NCBI GenBank assembly: GCA_022836615.1
Contig: MU405353.1
Span: forward strand, 1-64,000
Reading direction: 5' to 3'
DNA from: Annulohypoxylon bovei var. microspora
Taxonomy: Eukaryota; Ascomycota; Sordariomycetes; Xylariales; Hypoxylaceae
Length of the DNA stretch: 64,000 nucleotides
This document shows, piece after piece, positions 47,649-59,871 of this stretch; the first letter of the stretch is position 1; each line of letters begins with the position of its first letter. The notes under the pieces are model-generated. The model worked only from the letters and a program-made list of their open reading frames with translations, was not told the DNA's origin and searched no databases. A program made the position numbers and the translations under genes.

Positions 47649-48096
47649 TCTCGAGTGTTGATATAATGTCGAATGTAAATTTGATATTGGAGTATTTGTG
47701 CATGAGGGCGTATTTGTTGTTGTTGTTATTGTTATGTGTTCGGTATAAATAGGTATGAAGGAGGGAGGATTACGAATTAATACGGCTTCCGAGGTACCCT
47801 TGATTTCCGTTTGGGTAATTGCCTTCAGCCTTGTGACCTTGTGACGCCATTGACCTGTCAAGTTCGCACGCCACAACTTGCCCCGCAGAATCCGGGCACA
47901 TGCAGATAAAGCATCACATCGGCTCCACTTGCCGTGGCTCGAGCTTCCCGGATTTTATTCAGCCTTGAATTCTTCCCCAAATCTTTTTTTTGTCCCGATA
48001 ATCGATCACCACCACCACCACCACCAACCATTTCTGAACGGAACAGAACTAACCAAATTTACGAGCAAATTTCAAGAATACGCAAAATCCGCAACC
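47649..48096. promoter_or_regulatory. bidirectional promoter
   Basis: 448 bp between the divergent starts of the acidic-protein and Tom6-like genes. It must carry both promoters. A (CAC)n tract lies near 48006-48026. Confidence 0.6.
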
Positions 48097-48327
48097 ATGC
48101 CGCCAAAGAGAGTCGGTGGAGGAAGATCCAACAAGGGATTCCTCAGCTCTACCTACGAGACCTTCACATCTTCCGAGAATGCTTCCGTCGTACTGAGCGT
48201 AGCAATATTTGGTGTATGTCTCTTAAATAATCGCTTCATGTTGCCAAGTTCACCTACTAAACGATACATATAGGCAGCAGTGACTTTTCTAGCTAGTCCC
48301 TGGAGCGAATATCTTCTTCCGCCGTGA
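48097..48327 (+). CDS. TOM6: Tom6-like small mitochondrial outer-membrane protein
   Basis: Two exons, 48097-48213 and 48274-48327, encode only 56 aa. A basic N-terminus (MPPKRVGGGRSNKG) precedes a Thr/Ser linker and a single C-terminal hydrophobic helix, SVVLSVAIFGAAVTFLA. It ends SPWSEYLLPP. This tail-anchored layout, and the aliphatic helix followed by an S-P/W...LLPP end, matches my knowledge of fungal Tom6, a small assembly subunit of the TOM translocase. The assignment rests on short similarity, so Tom5/Tom7-like identity or another small anchor protein is possible. The intron donor is GTATGT and the acceptor ATATAG, both canonical. Confidence 0.75.
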
Positions 48328-48941
48328 GATAACTACGTACTCCGAACAGACACTCGCGCAGAATATTAACCTCTTGATTAGAATATGAAACGAACCTTCG
48401 ACGAAAGATAGGACGAAATGCCGTATTAGGAAGGATGTACGATACGAGGCGGGTAGTGTCAATGTACCATAGATGGTGGATTGGTTAACGGGATATGAAT
48501 TGCACATTGCATCTGGTCGGTTGTCGGTGGGCCGTTATGAAGACAGATTCAGAGGAACCACCTCCCCTTGACGTATTATACGACGAATAAATTCCATGCT
48601 CTTACTATTTCAGACCAACTCGCCAATTCGTTGCAGGAATTCCACGAATTTAGCAGGAGCAGCATTGATGATGAAGAAAGATCGAGTTTCTATGAATGGT
48701 TTCATTACTAATCTAGAAAGAAGCGCCATCAACACTCTTTTTAGCTACAGTTACAGTTATCTTGGTAAAGACAACTTAAAGTGAAATCGACGTTACTTCA
48801 AGAAGAGATCGAGAAGCGACGCCCCTATAATCTTCTATGAGTATACGTCTATGTCGTACTTCAGATCCTTGTCATCCCAGACTCAATATTCCCAATTATT
48901 CTCTATTCTCAATCTACCTAAACGAGTCATCCTCAGCCAAT
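48328..48941. other. intergenic region
   Basis: 614 bp between the Tom6-like stop and the next start. No supported feature. Confidence 0.55.
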
Positions 48942-49957
48942 ATGCTTCAGAATTATTATAAAGGTCTCCTTGAACCCCGCCGCCCCCTCTACCAGGCGCT
49001 GATCGACAAGCCTATCACTACGAATGGGGTTTCCGCTTACTTTGCACTATTCCTTCTCATAAGAGATGCTGTACACATCCAAAATGTGGATGACCATCAT
49101 GTGGCTAACTTCATAAAACTCACGTCGAGATTTAGGCCGGGATTTAAGCCCATGTTCGCCATACGGCATGTACTTTTCGAAAGTATCATCCGCAATATGA
49201 AATTTGGCACGGATGTCATCCTATCTGTTTTCGATCCTATCCCTCGCCTGCTTCAATTGGTCGTAGCCGCTGGAGTTCCACAAGATTTGCTACCACTTGG
49301 TGATGTACAACCGTTTACCCGACATGATCTTATAGACGGTCTCATTGAGATCTACTGTAAGTAGAACCAGAACGTATACGTCCCTCTCACGTGCATCATA
49401 GTGGCCTCACTCTTAGAGGAAAGGGATTGAATCATTAATATTTTTCTCCCCTTCTTTCAGGGAGTCCAGGCATCTCTGCCACTGTACCTACGCCGATATT
49501 AGCGAACTTCCGTTTCCACATCTTCGCATCCACGCTGTACCATTCTGGAGCGGTTCGCGAGCCGGTGTTTTTCGTCCGCGCGATGTCCGACGCGTTAGAA
49601 ATGCGGTGGAACGACCCGGGAAGTCTGCTGCTCGCCCTCTATCCCGTCCACTGGTGGGTCATGCACTTCGGATACCAGCTTTTCAAGCAGAACACGATCA
49701 AAGATTGGATGTACCCAAATCTCCTACGTCACGGAAGTTTGTATAATATGGAACTCATCCGAGAGTTCGGCAAGCAGCGCCCGCGCCCCGGCCTGACGAC
49801 CCACCGCTGGCAGTTTTGGAAACGGCGGCTCGAGGAGACAATGGTCGATGTTGTGAATGTCGAGAGCAACTACGTGCTCAGCGGTCCGCAGAACATCGCT
49901 TGGCAGGCCGCTGAGAAGATAAGCCAAATATTGCTGAAAGAAGTGGGGGAGGTTTAA
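48942..49957 (+). CDS. hypothetical fungal protein, 303 aa
   Basis: I do not recognise a family. Exons 48942-49356 and 49461-49957 join through a GTAAGT donor and a TTTCAG acceptor to 303 codons. The frame is open upstream to an alternative ATG at 48837 (338 aa). No signal peptide is visible. A modestly hydrophobic segment YFALFLLIRDAVHI and a Trp-rich LYPVHWWVMHFGYQLF are present, with an Arg-rich RPRPGLTTHRWQFWKRRLEE before a helical C-terminus. The amphipathic character suggests an all-helical soluble or peripheral membrane protein. The clean splice junction with coding on both sides argues it is real. Confidence 0.75.
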
Positions 49958-50243
49958 AATAACATTAAGAGGTGGTTGAAGGAGCGAGTTAATAAATAAA
50001 TAATTGCATGTATAGCCACTGGTCAGGATTAAGCGGTTGATAGCGAATATGGATGGGATGTATCGTGGGCCTTGGCTATTCAGGAGGGAGGGTTGGATAA
50101 GTACCAATTGTTAGGAAATAGCGATTTTGACATTTATTCTAGGACTATCTGTTCTGGAAAGCGAGACAATAACTCTCCTTGTTTTCTCTCGTCTAAACAT
50201 CTGAGTGGAGACATCGCTATACATCGGTCGAGGATATACCGTA
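49958..50243. other. 3' flank of hypothetical gene
   Basis: AT-rich 3' region that ends in the TA (50242-50243) flanking the adjacent inverted-repeat element. Confidence 0.5.
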
Positions 50244-51362
50244 CCGGGAATGGCAGGGAGCTAATAATCATTATTTTTTCGAAAAATGGTCCGGCATTAT
50301 CCTAATCGTTCCTTCATTCATTAATCATTCGCAGGCAAATAATCATTAATGGAAAATAATCATTAATGGAAAAATAATCATTAATATAAGTAGGTAGGAG
50401 GGGGGGGGGGCTTGTCCCCTACCCCCTTATTTTACACCTACTGATTTATTGACTTACTGACTTACTGATTTACTGGTTTACTGATTTACTGGTTTACTGA
50501 TTTACTGATCTACTGGTCTACTAATCTACTGCCCGTCTACTAATCTACTACCCATCTACTGATCTACTGCCCGTCTACTGGTCTACTGCACGTCTATGCA
50601 TCTACTGCTACGCATCTACTGCTACGCATCTACTGCTACGCATCTACTGCTACGCATCTATTGATCTAATAAGCTTGGCACGATAGTGATGTTGACGATA
50701 TTGTTGTGTGGATGTGTGGATGTATGGATATGTGGGTGTATAAATGGATAAATAGATGGATGTGTGGATGTGTAGATATAAAAAGTAAAAGAAAATAAAA
50801 AAAAATTCTAAGTTTTTTTTTTTTAAGTGTTGCTGCTGCTGCTGTGCATGTGGGGTTTATTACTGTTGCAGGTGTTATTACAAGTGCTGTTGCAGGTAAG
50901 GAAACGAAAAAAAAGTCTAAGTTTTTTTTCTTGAAGTGGTCTAAGTTACTGCCGCTGCCGCTGTATGTGGTGCTGTAGATGGTGCTGTAGGTGGTGCTGT
51001 AAGTGGTGCTGTGGGTGCCTAGGTGCTGTGGGTGGTGCTATAGCCCTGGAAGTGGTGTTGTAGGTATTGCCGTAGGTGTTGCCGTAGGTGTGGTCTAGGG
51101 CTTAAAAATATCGTTGACCTTGTTGTCGCGCTGGGTCACCTGACCGCCGGGCAGCTGGTGATGCCCACTTTTTAACTATATTTTCAGTTTGCCAGCTGTA
51201 AAACTGAGTAATGATTATTTTTTTGCGAATGATTATTTACCTACGAATGATTATTATAATTAAATGGATTTATAATGATTATTAGAATTTTTTAATGATT
51301 ATTGGAAATTTATAATGATTATTTTAAAAATATAATCATTATTAGCTCCCACCTTTTCCCGC
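50244..51362. mobile_element. non-autonomous inverted-repeat element with TA flanks
   Basis: The termini are inverted relatives. The left begins CCGGGAATGGCAGGGAGCTA and the right, read inward from 51362, GCGGGAAAAGGTGGGAGCTA; both continue AATAAT(C/G)ATTAT. TA dinucleotides at 50242-50243 and 51363-51364 fit a TA target duplication (Tc1/mariner-like). Copies of AATAATCATTA cluster just inside the left end (50262-50385), and its complement AATGATTATT clusters inside the right end (51210-51340), as subterminal transposase-binding repeats do. The interior is tandem simple repeats with no gene. Class and autonomy are inferred. Confidence 0.65.
50440..51090 (+). repeat. compound minisatellite/simple-repeat core
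   Basis: Successive degenerate arrays: CTGATTTACTGGTTTA-type units (about 50440-50520), TCTACTG(C/A)CCG units (about 50520-50600), five CATCTACTGCTACG-like units (about 50600-50660), a (GGATGTGT)-like stretch (50700-50780), (GCT)n near 50827-50845 and (GGTGCTGT)-like units (50970-51060). Internal core of the element at 50244-51362. Confidence 0.85.
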
Positions 51363-52835
51363 TATGGTAGGTAGTCAATCTTCTGATTTTGGCTAAGTGT
51401 GGATATCTCGTCTATAGGGCAATAAGGAGAGAAAGACATATATACTCTAATAGAGGTGCAAACTTTCACATACGACCATAGGATTTAGAAAGCTCGGGAT
51501 CCCGTCCGCTCTCCCATAGATAAGCTAGATACCGCCGGATTAGTAGTTGGGTCGGTGACGACCAGCGAATCCCTGGTGTTGTATGTTTTTTTCTTTTTCG
51601 CCTTCTGTCTTACAATACAGCTTTTTTTATACCCCTTTACGTCGAGATATATTTTTGTTGATTATTTTGCTGGATAATTAAGGGGAGAAAAGGGGTCTGG
51701 TTTTGCAGAATAACCTTATGTAATCAACAGCCAGGGCCCCGGGGTAAAGCCAAATTCTACTTCTGGGTTACACAGCCGAGTTTAAGCAGTATACCAGGAA
51801 GAGTCTCAGCCAATGGGAGCTTTAGTTTATTAATTAGTATTTTTGAAAAATCCCAAGTCCTCTATTTCGAGATTATCCTTCCTACGTTCCCCAGGCATTT
51901 GAGTTGGTGGCAAAGGGGTTCAATGCACCCATCCTATCTCCTGGATTTGGCCATATTTATTACTCCATATATACCTACCAACATATGCTGTTACCCTACC
52001 TACACAGTAACATCAACTTCTGCCAGTCCTAATTGGCCAGGCATGATAGGGGTTCGGACTCTTCACCGCCACAATCACCCAGCGGTATGCCACCTTATAC
52101 ACAAGATGATCCAACTATGTAGAGCTTCAGCTAAAGGTCTTTGCATATCAGTTAGTTAGGTAGCTTCCCGACCCGGGCATGCATGGAGGGACGAGTTCTC
52201 GGGTTAAGGGGCTTAGAATCAGTAGATAAACATGCACCAACACGGCGACGATTATGAAGCGATCAGCAACGCCGCCTGCGCCGCATAAGGTGATTCGCAT
52301 TCTCGGTTCCACTGCGATACTGTTCTGGATTAGAGCCGCATCTCCTACCACCCCCAGAAACGACCCGACGTCCACTTCTGAATCGTTTCTCCAGGATCTG
52401 TCACACTTCAATGAAGATCCCCCCGAGGGCACAGACTTCCATCCGTTCCGATGGACTGACCGCTCCCGCAATGCTTGCCAAATGACACGTGCTTTGTGCA
52501 TAGAGCTCGCAGGGTTCGTGTTTACACAACGTCTGATCTATCCCCTGCTCGGGTCTCGATAGGACCACAATAAACGAGATGCATGTCTGCCACGCGTTAC
52601 CGATGTCAGTAAATATGTATAATTGGACGCTCCGGACCATCCACGGGTCTAGAACTGAGGGGACCGTGCAATACCCCAACGGTTCGGGGCAACAAAAACC
52701 TGGAGGCGGATAGTGCACTCATCCACATAAAAGGCGTCCCTACGCACCCAGGCACCTGGTATCTGGTCGGTCATCTCTCTTCCGCCAAGACACCCTGTCG
52801 ACTTATTCCCGTAGACACACATTCCTCTCCTAAGA
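51363..52835. other. intergenic, upstream of SDR gene
   Basis: 1.5 kb between the repeat element and the SDR start. Overlapping open frames on both strands at 52148-52718 lack any recognised motif. Nothing else is supported. Confidence 0.5.
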
Positions 52836-53796
52836 ATGGCGGATCCGAAGCCCTTGAAGGACAAGGTCATCCTCATAACGGGAGCGGCGCAGGGTATCGG
52901 CGAGGTTATATCGAAATACGTCGCCGCGCGAGGCGCCATCCTCTCCTTGGCGGATCTACAGAAGCCCAAGCTCGACGAGACAGCAGAGCGTATCAGAGCG
53001 TCGTACCCCGACGTCCAGATCCTGACGTGGGCCGTGAACATCACGGACCCGAAGACCGTGGAAGAGTGGGTGATCGCGACGAAGGAGAAGTTCGGGCGGA
53101 TCAACGGCTGCGTCAACAACGCCGGTACGCACGCACCCCACCTCACCCCCCTATCTCTATCTCTCCCTTTCGTACCGAAGCTGACCCAAGAACAGGAATC
53201 ATAGGCAAGGACGCGAGCCCGATAACGGAGCTCAGCTTCGAGGACTGGACGAGCGTGATCGACGTGAACCTGACGGGGCTGTTCACGTGCCTCAAGTACC
53301 AGCTACGCGCCTTGGCCGACGACGGCAGCGTCGTCAACATTTCGAGCGTCGCCGGCCTGCGCGGCACGCCCTTCTACGCCGCCTACGCCGCCTCCAAGCA
53401 CGGCGTCGTCGGCCTGACCAAGGTCGCCGCCGCCCAGCACGCCCACCGCGGCGTGCGCGTCAATGCCGTGTGCCCGTGAGTAGTCTCCCCTCTCTCCCCC
53501 CTTTCCTAGTTAATCCCTAGCTTCGGGGCTAGGGTATCATTCCTTAAATTCTTTCTTCTTCTACCGATGCTGGTCGATAACTTAACCAACCCCACCACAG
53601 GGCTATCGCGGACACGCCCATGTGGCAGCAGCTACGCGACCAGACCGGTGACGTTAGCGTCGAGGACTCCCCGCAGCTGTTTAAGCGATACGTGACGCCG
53701 GAAGAGGTTGCTTCCATGGTCGGATACCTGCTGTGCGATGAGAGCAAGTTCGTCACGCGGACGGCGTTCCCGGTCGATGGTGGGTTTTGCGGTTGA
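52836..53796 (+). CDS. classical short-chain dehydrogenase/reductase (SDR)
   Basis: NAD(P)H-dependent oxidoreductase acting on a carbonyl or alcohol. Exons 52836-53124, 53196-53475 and 53601-53796 give 254 aa, standard for classical SDRs. The cofactor motif TGAAQGIG is at 15-22. NNAG is completed across intron 1, the catalytic Asn121 is in VNLTG, and Ser147 lies in NISSVAG. The active-site YAASK has Tyr160 and Lys164, and the C-terminal substrate-loop FPVDGGF is present. Asp40 after the second strand (SLADLQ) favours NAD(H) over NADP(H). The gene is markedly GC-rich in the third codon position compared with neighbours. It opens the possible metabolic cluster to the right. Confidence 0.95.
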
Positions 53797-54435
53797 TGAA
53801 GGTGAAGTAAAGGGGCGGGCTACCTTAAAATCCTCGAGCCGGCTGAGGGGAGGGAATGATGCTTCGCGAAATTGACGCTGGTATGTGTGTACGATGGCAT
53901 GTCAGAATATGGATGTATCCGACTTTACACATCGTATTAACTAGGTGCTTTTCGAGCGACTAGTGTAACCAGCTTCAGGGGTTACTGGGCTGTAAGAAAG
54001 TTAACTAGTTAGGTAGTTACCTAGGTCAGTAGGTACAATAGAATTCCTATCAGATAACTAACGACTAATGTTATATATATGTAAGCAACGACAAATTGCT
54101 ACACCTGATATACGCCTCGAAGCTAGTTTTTAACATATGCTATATCGCTGTATGCCTGTGGTTAACGGTTCTATTTGAGAGGATAGTCGCGTTGTTACGA
54201 TAAAAAAGGAGGTTGGACTTTTTAAATTTATGCTTATATAAGTCTAATTCTTTTCTATTAAACCTAGTTACTCTGTCAAACAATATCTATAGTTTTCCAG
54301 ATGGGTTCGTTATGGGTGATGATGATAGGCGCTATTTTTGGTCTACGCCGATGAATATGTACTTTTCCGTTTGTTTTGAAGCTACCTTGTTAATTTCTGC
54401 CCCCTGTGTTTTTAGCGAACTCCTTATATAGGTGA
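53797..54435. other. convergent intergenic spacer
   Basis: AT-rich spacer between the 3' ends of the SDR and the MFS transporter. No feature is seen. Confidence 0.6.
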
Positions 54436-56398
54436 CTAGTGAATCTCAGTCTCAGTCTCAGTTTCTGAATCGTCATCGTCGACTCTCTTGCTGTTTGGCG
54501 GCGGTAGATATGCCAGGAATAGAATAACGAAGCCAAACACAGCAAACCCCTGATATTATGTAAGCAAGTATTAAACTGTATCAAGAGCGCGTATGACTTA
54601 CTGCGTTGCAGAAAAATGTTAAGCTCGGCGTGCCAACTTCGGAAAAGGCGGCAAATATCATGCCAAAGAGTCCCTGGGTTAACAAACTAGCTGTACTTTC
54701 TACTAAAGTAATGGCGCTAATCGCGTCCTGTCGTTTTTCCGGTGGGCACATTTCGGTCATGACTCCTTTTGCAGCCGGCGCGGATCCGGAAGCGAATGGC
54801 AATAGGAACCCGGCTATTTATTATCAATCAGGAATGAACTGGGAAACCAGTTTTTTTGGAGTATCTTACCTAAGTATACCTGCCATCCATTCGTGGAGAA
54901 TCCGGCAAAGAAAGTCACCAAGGAGTCAACAACAAGACTCCATCTAACGAAGAAAAGATCAAAACCTGTTCCGGAATCCTCTTCATCTGGTTCGGGTGCT
55001 TGAACTGGTTCTTGTGGAACTTCTCCGCCCTCGACAGCTTCAAACTCTTCTGGGTTAATAGGAATATGAACCTCCGACTCCCTGTGTTCCGCAGGCGCCG
55101 GCGTGCCGTTAAACCAGTTTCGGCCGGAAGATATGATTTTTGGGAACATGAGAAGTAGGAAGATGCCACGGATGGCTGAGTTCCCGAACATGAGATAACC
55201 GTTCTCGGTAGTGCCGAAATTGAATTCGGATGTGGCGTACATCTGTAAGAGAATAGGGGCATATCCAGAAGCGAACTGGATGATGGTGAGAAGCTGATTC
55301 GAAGGAACGAGAGTTATAGAGCTGTAAGGGAATCGTAACTTACCACACCGAGAAAGATTCCTAGCGCAAGAAATATCAAACTGTAGTTCTTAATGACCTT
55401 GCCTGTCTCTAGGCGATAGTTGTGAGGGACGATGATTTTGAGAGGGGCGAAGAAAGCGCTGATACCCCGACTACTTTGTTTTTGGTTCTGGGACTTATTC
55501 TTGGGGCCACTCGGTAAGAAGATTGCTCCATATATCGTACAGACGACATAGAGGAAGAAGGCCGTCTCAAAAGGACGCCTGATATTGTAGACATCGCCAA
55601 GAACGCCTCCAACTGTGAAATTGTTAATTCCGTACCAAATATTAGCAGCGAAACGGACATACGAAGAAATCCAAATGCCGTTCCCAACATGATTGATCCC
55701 TGTAATCGACCAAAGACGGCAGTACGGTCCTTGGGGGCGACAAGTTCACTGACGGCAGTATTGAGAACCAGCCTTCATCAATTCAATTAGTATTATCGAC
55801 CCATGATTCTGGGAGAACGGTAGCAACGTACTGATAACCGCGTGGGCCTCCTATGATACCAATAGCCTGGCAAGCCTGGAAGATGATTTCACCCGTCCGA
55901 CCGCCAATCGTCACCCCAAGGACTTGAGTCGACACCCTCAACCCCAACAAGGCGGTTTGTGAGACGAAGCCCATCGAGGGACCCCATATTTTGATGAAAT
56001 AACCACATATGAACAGGTTGAAAATTCCGCTGAAAGATGTCGACATTCCTAAGATAGAAACCTGAATTGCGGTGCCCGCATTGATCTCCCTACGCTGGCA
56101 ACGATCTCCCGGGCCTTCGAAGGCGGGATTATGGCTATAGAAAATATCGCATTCCATAAGACGAAAGACATAAATGATCTTAACCTCTTAATTAGTATGG
56201 TGATATACAATTGATTGGACATCCGACACTCACCGGGACTTGGGTGATGCCAAGAGTGAAAGCCATCATGAAGCCGGCAAGGAGGATACGATTGGCGGGT
56301 CCGAAGTAAGTGGCGCCGTCGGTCTTTGTGACCTTAGCTGTCTTTGGAGTATTATTGGCTCCATTTTCGAGTAACGGACTTGTCTCATCTGCTGCCAT
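54436..56398 (-). CDS. MFS transporter (TetA/multidrug-like), 540 aa
   Basis: Major-facilitator membrane transporter. Seven exons in transcript order: 56398-56234, 56178-55832, 55772-55663, 55612-55344, 55275-54870, 54813-54602 and 54549-54436, in phase throughout. The N-terminus is MAADETSPLLE, with an acidic di-leucine-like SPLL vacuolar/endosomal sorting signal. The loop between helices 2 and 3 region carries APKDRTAVFGRLQGSIMLG, an MFS motif-A variant, and LLGGVLGDVYNIRRPFETAFF. A ~50-residue acidic central loop (EAVEGGEVPQEPVQAPEPDEED) separates the halves, and an acidic tail with an (ET)n repeat ends the protein. The 50-nt intron at 55613-55662 is essential to keep the frame. Substrate unknown; possibly vacuolar because of the N-terminal signal. 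Confidence 0.9.
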
Positions 56399-58140
56399 GA
56401 CGATATAACAGATTCAACAATGTAGTTGAAAACGTGGGAACTTTTTAATTTAAGAAAAAAAGAACATCGAAAGAAGAAATCATCGCGAACGAAATCCGAA
56501 AAGGTTTCCAAGGTTACTTCCAACACACTACCCATACCTACATGTATGTACAGCACCTGCAACTACTCACAAGTATGTAGACTCACATGTATACATGGCT
56601 GACATGGGTTCCATTGTCCAATGGAAGTGGTTCTCGGCTCGGCCCCTCTGCTCTTTAGTGGTCAAGCTGATAGGAACTTCCTTGACATTCCTAACTCAAG
56701 CCGCCGAAAGTTGCCCGATCGTGGCCCCTCTTTCCTCTACGGACTATCGCATCGGCAGTATTCCGATTACTCGTTATGTGGAGATCGTCGAATCAAATTT
56801 ATGGCATAGTTATGTAGGTATGTATGTATGTACCTGCGCATACCCGAGAGCTTACAAATGATAAGAGAGATAGTCGGAAATATCCAATCCAAATATGGAG
56901 AAATATAGTGGGAAGATAATTGGAAACTAACCCCTTTTGTAGAAGACATGATACTGCGATATTTCAACCTTTAAGAAGGCTGGGCAAAAGCTTATATATT
57001 CGGAGCTAGGTCCATTTAACTTGAACATAAATTCACCTGCATCGAAGACTTGAAGTTTTATAATTAATTAAAGTAAGAGTGATTTTAATGATATTCTACT
57101 TATTAAACCCTGTCCATAAGTTTGGCCAAACGATGAAAAATATATTATATATGAGAAGAGTCTTAAGAACCATCATGTCAAGACTAGACTGAGATTGGCT
57201 AAGAGAGGTGTAAAGAAAATTTACCCGTGCGAACTTATCTTCGTTGAGAGTTTTCTTATTCCTATTTAAAGAAAGCTGTTTGCTGCCCGCTGTGTCTTTC
57301 TAAGGCCGTCAGTGTGAATATGGATTCTTGTTAGGATCAAATACATTATAAAGTGATAAACTAGGTAAGCAAGGTCATAATACGTATAATAATTTTATAG
57401 GAGGTACCTATGTTCAACCGCAATAGTCACGGTTTGCCCCCCCCCCCCCCCCTTTTTTTTTTGTCGGAAAGGTAGGGGGCGACATGACATCTTGGAAAAT
57501 ATATCAAGTGTAACTAGGTAGTTGTACGATCGAATAATTCTAATATAAGGATCGGAATTATAAGCTGCCACAAGTCGCCCAATTGAGACCAACAATGTCA
57601 TGCCAGGGGTAGAATTGGCCAAATGATATTGTAAATAGGTACCTATCTCAGGTAAGCGGTCTAATAGGTAGACGTGATGATGTGGATTGTTTGTGCTTGA
57701 TGACGGGATGCCTGCAGTAGTAATCCGAATAGCGATATCGTATGCATAGGCATTTCGGCAGCTAAATTTGCAAGGGCCGAAGGTCGCAGCAATCATCCGG
57801 CAACCGGAGAAAATATATAGGAATAACTATAGATACGATATAAATGTGATATCTAAAAGACTACCCTGAAGTAGGTTGGACGATATATAAAACTTCGGTA
57901 GCTAGGTATGTACTCTTCTACATTTTAACGTTTACAGTTATTCTAGGTTCTCTTTGTCTCGGAGACTAGGTTAGGAAGAAGAGGGCGACAGAACACTTTT
58001 TACCTTTATGTTAGCGAGCTTAGATCGCTCGTCAACTTTATCGGACATAAGGAAGCAAATCGGATTTCCCCAGTCGCATACTTGGAATAGTTTCATTTAT
58101 TACGACAACATTAATAACAGATCGATCAGTGATTATCGCA
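56399..58140. promoter_or_regulatory. divergent promoter region between two MFS genes
   Basis: 1.74 kb separating two divergent transporter starts. It carries a C16/T10-type homopolymer near 57437-57462. No gene is supported, and shared regulation of the pair is inferred from layout only. Confidence 0.5.
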
Positions 58141-59871
58141 ATGAGTAAAGAGGATGAAGATCAATCTGAGAAGCCAACCCTTGGGTCAGGTATAGAAGAC
58201 ATTTCTGCGGCACTCCAGGACAATGCCGAAGCAGATGGGCGAAATGGAAATTCAAGCTCGTCAGTGATAACTCTCGATGACTCGACGGAGACTGGATTGC
58301 TAGTCAAGATAATGAGGGTATTGAATTGGATGCCGCAACGCTGTCGTTATGATGAAGAGAACCCGCCTAGCTTCACTCTGTCAATGAACATCCTCCTAGC
58401 TTTTGTACGATCTCAGTCAATCATACTTCCTTCGTCCCCAAGCTAACCTGCGATAGAGCGGAACATTTACTGTTGCAAATCTTTACTACGCTCAGCCTAT
58501 TCTAAACGTCTTGGCTGAGGAGTTTCATGTCAGCTACGAGCGGGCTTCTGACGTTGCTACTCTATCTCAGGCAGGATATGCCGTTGGTCTACTCTTCTTA
58601 TGCCCCTTGGCAGACATGGTGCCACGAAGACCCTTCATCCTGTTCCTCATATGGGCAACGGCAACCGCTGTACGTGACTCATCGTTCAATTTACCTGCAT
58701 GAGGTTAATACCAAGTAGTGGATTGGCTTGTGCCTCACGAGAAACTTCGACGTGTTCATCAGTTTGTCATTTCTCTGTGGAGTCGGGTACGTATCCGTTG
58801 TTGACCCCTTTTTATCAAGTTATCCGGAACTATTTCCATTGCGTTTTCTCGGTCTAATAGTAGGATAGGACGGTAACACCGCAGCTCATGTTGCCTCTCG
58901 TTGGCGACTTAGCACCACCAGGTCGCCGGGCTAGTTCACTCTCCATCGTGGTATCGGGGCTAGCACTTGGTCTGCTAATCGCCAGGGTCCTGTCAGGTGT
59001 AGTAGCTAACTTTACATCTTGGAGAAATATCTACTGGCTGGCATTTGGAGCACAGTACTTAACATTGGTGCTGCTATTCTTCTTCCTCCCGGATTACCCC
59101 ACAAAGAACAAGGGTCTCAACTATTTCAAAGTTCTCTGGGGAATGGTGGACATGCTTGTCACGGAGCCTTTACTTATCCAAGCGTGCATCATGGGTTTTC
59201 TTCTTAGCGCTTCGTTCACCTCCTTTTGGACCACTCTGACCTTCCTCCTCGCATCGCCGCCGTACGATTATTCCTCACTCGAAATCGGATGTTTCGCCTT
59301 TATTGGAATTGTGGTCGTCGCACTTGCGCCGGTGTGGTCACGTCTTATCACTGATCGATTTGAGTTCCTCTTCTCAGTTGTTCTCGGACTCGCCTTCGAA
59401 TTTGTGGGCATCGTGATCTCTACATTTATTGGAAGCTTCACGGTTGCGGGACCCATAATCCATGCAATCATGATGGATTCGGGAACCAACTTCGCTCATA
59501 CCGCCAATCGGAGTAACGTCTATAATCTAGATCCAAAGGCTAGGAATAGAATAAATACGATTTACATGGTGTTCGCGTTTGGGGGTCAAATAATGGGTAC
59601 GGCTGTGGGAAATAGACTGTATGCCCAAGGTGGCTGGGTTTGGAGCGGAAGTTCTAATATCGCCTTCATTGGTGTGGCTATCATTGTCGGCATAATTAGA
59701 GGCCCAAGAGAGACAGGCTGGATAGGTTGGTCCAAAGGTTGGGGTATAAGGAAAGATGACTCCCCCAAAAGAGAACCGGCGCCTTTAATCAGTAACGACG
59801 TTGAGAGAGCCTTTTCGCCATCAGATCGTCTAAGGGAGGAGAACCATACGGAGAAAGCTATATCGACTTGA
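58141..59871 (+). CDS. MFS transporter, 515 aa
   Basis: Second MFS exporter-type carrier. Exons 58141-58404, 58457-58669, 58719-58786 and 58869-59871 join in phase. After a Ser/Asp-rich cytosolic N-tail comes helix 1 (SGTFTVANLYYAQPILNVLAEEF, a YYxQP...L pattern typical of the bacterial YnfM/YgaY-like MFS group). It is followed by AGYAVGLLFLCPLADMVPRRPFIL, the MFS motif A. Helices 5-12 are in the last exon, including APPGRRASSLSIVVSGLALGLLIARVLSG and the late VYNLDPKARNRINTIYMVFAFGGQIMG, both conserved in this group. The C-tail is charged and soluble. Substrate unknown; divergent to the other MFS gene. Confidence 0.92.

Noticed and set aside
55613..55700. Apparent frameshift in the MFS gene between SIMLGTAFGFL and VLGDVYNIRRPF
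   Set aside because: A 50-nt intron (GTATGT...CACAG, 55613-55662) restores the frame and the expected LLGGVLGD sequence, so no frameshift is needed.
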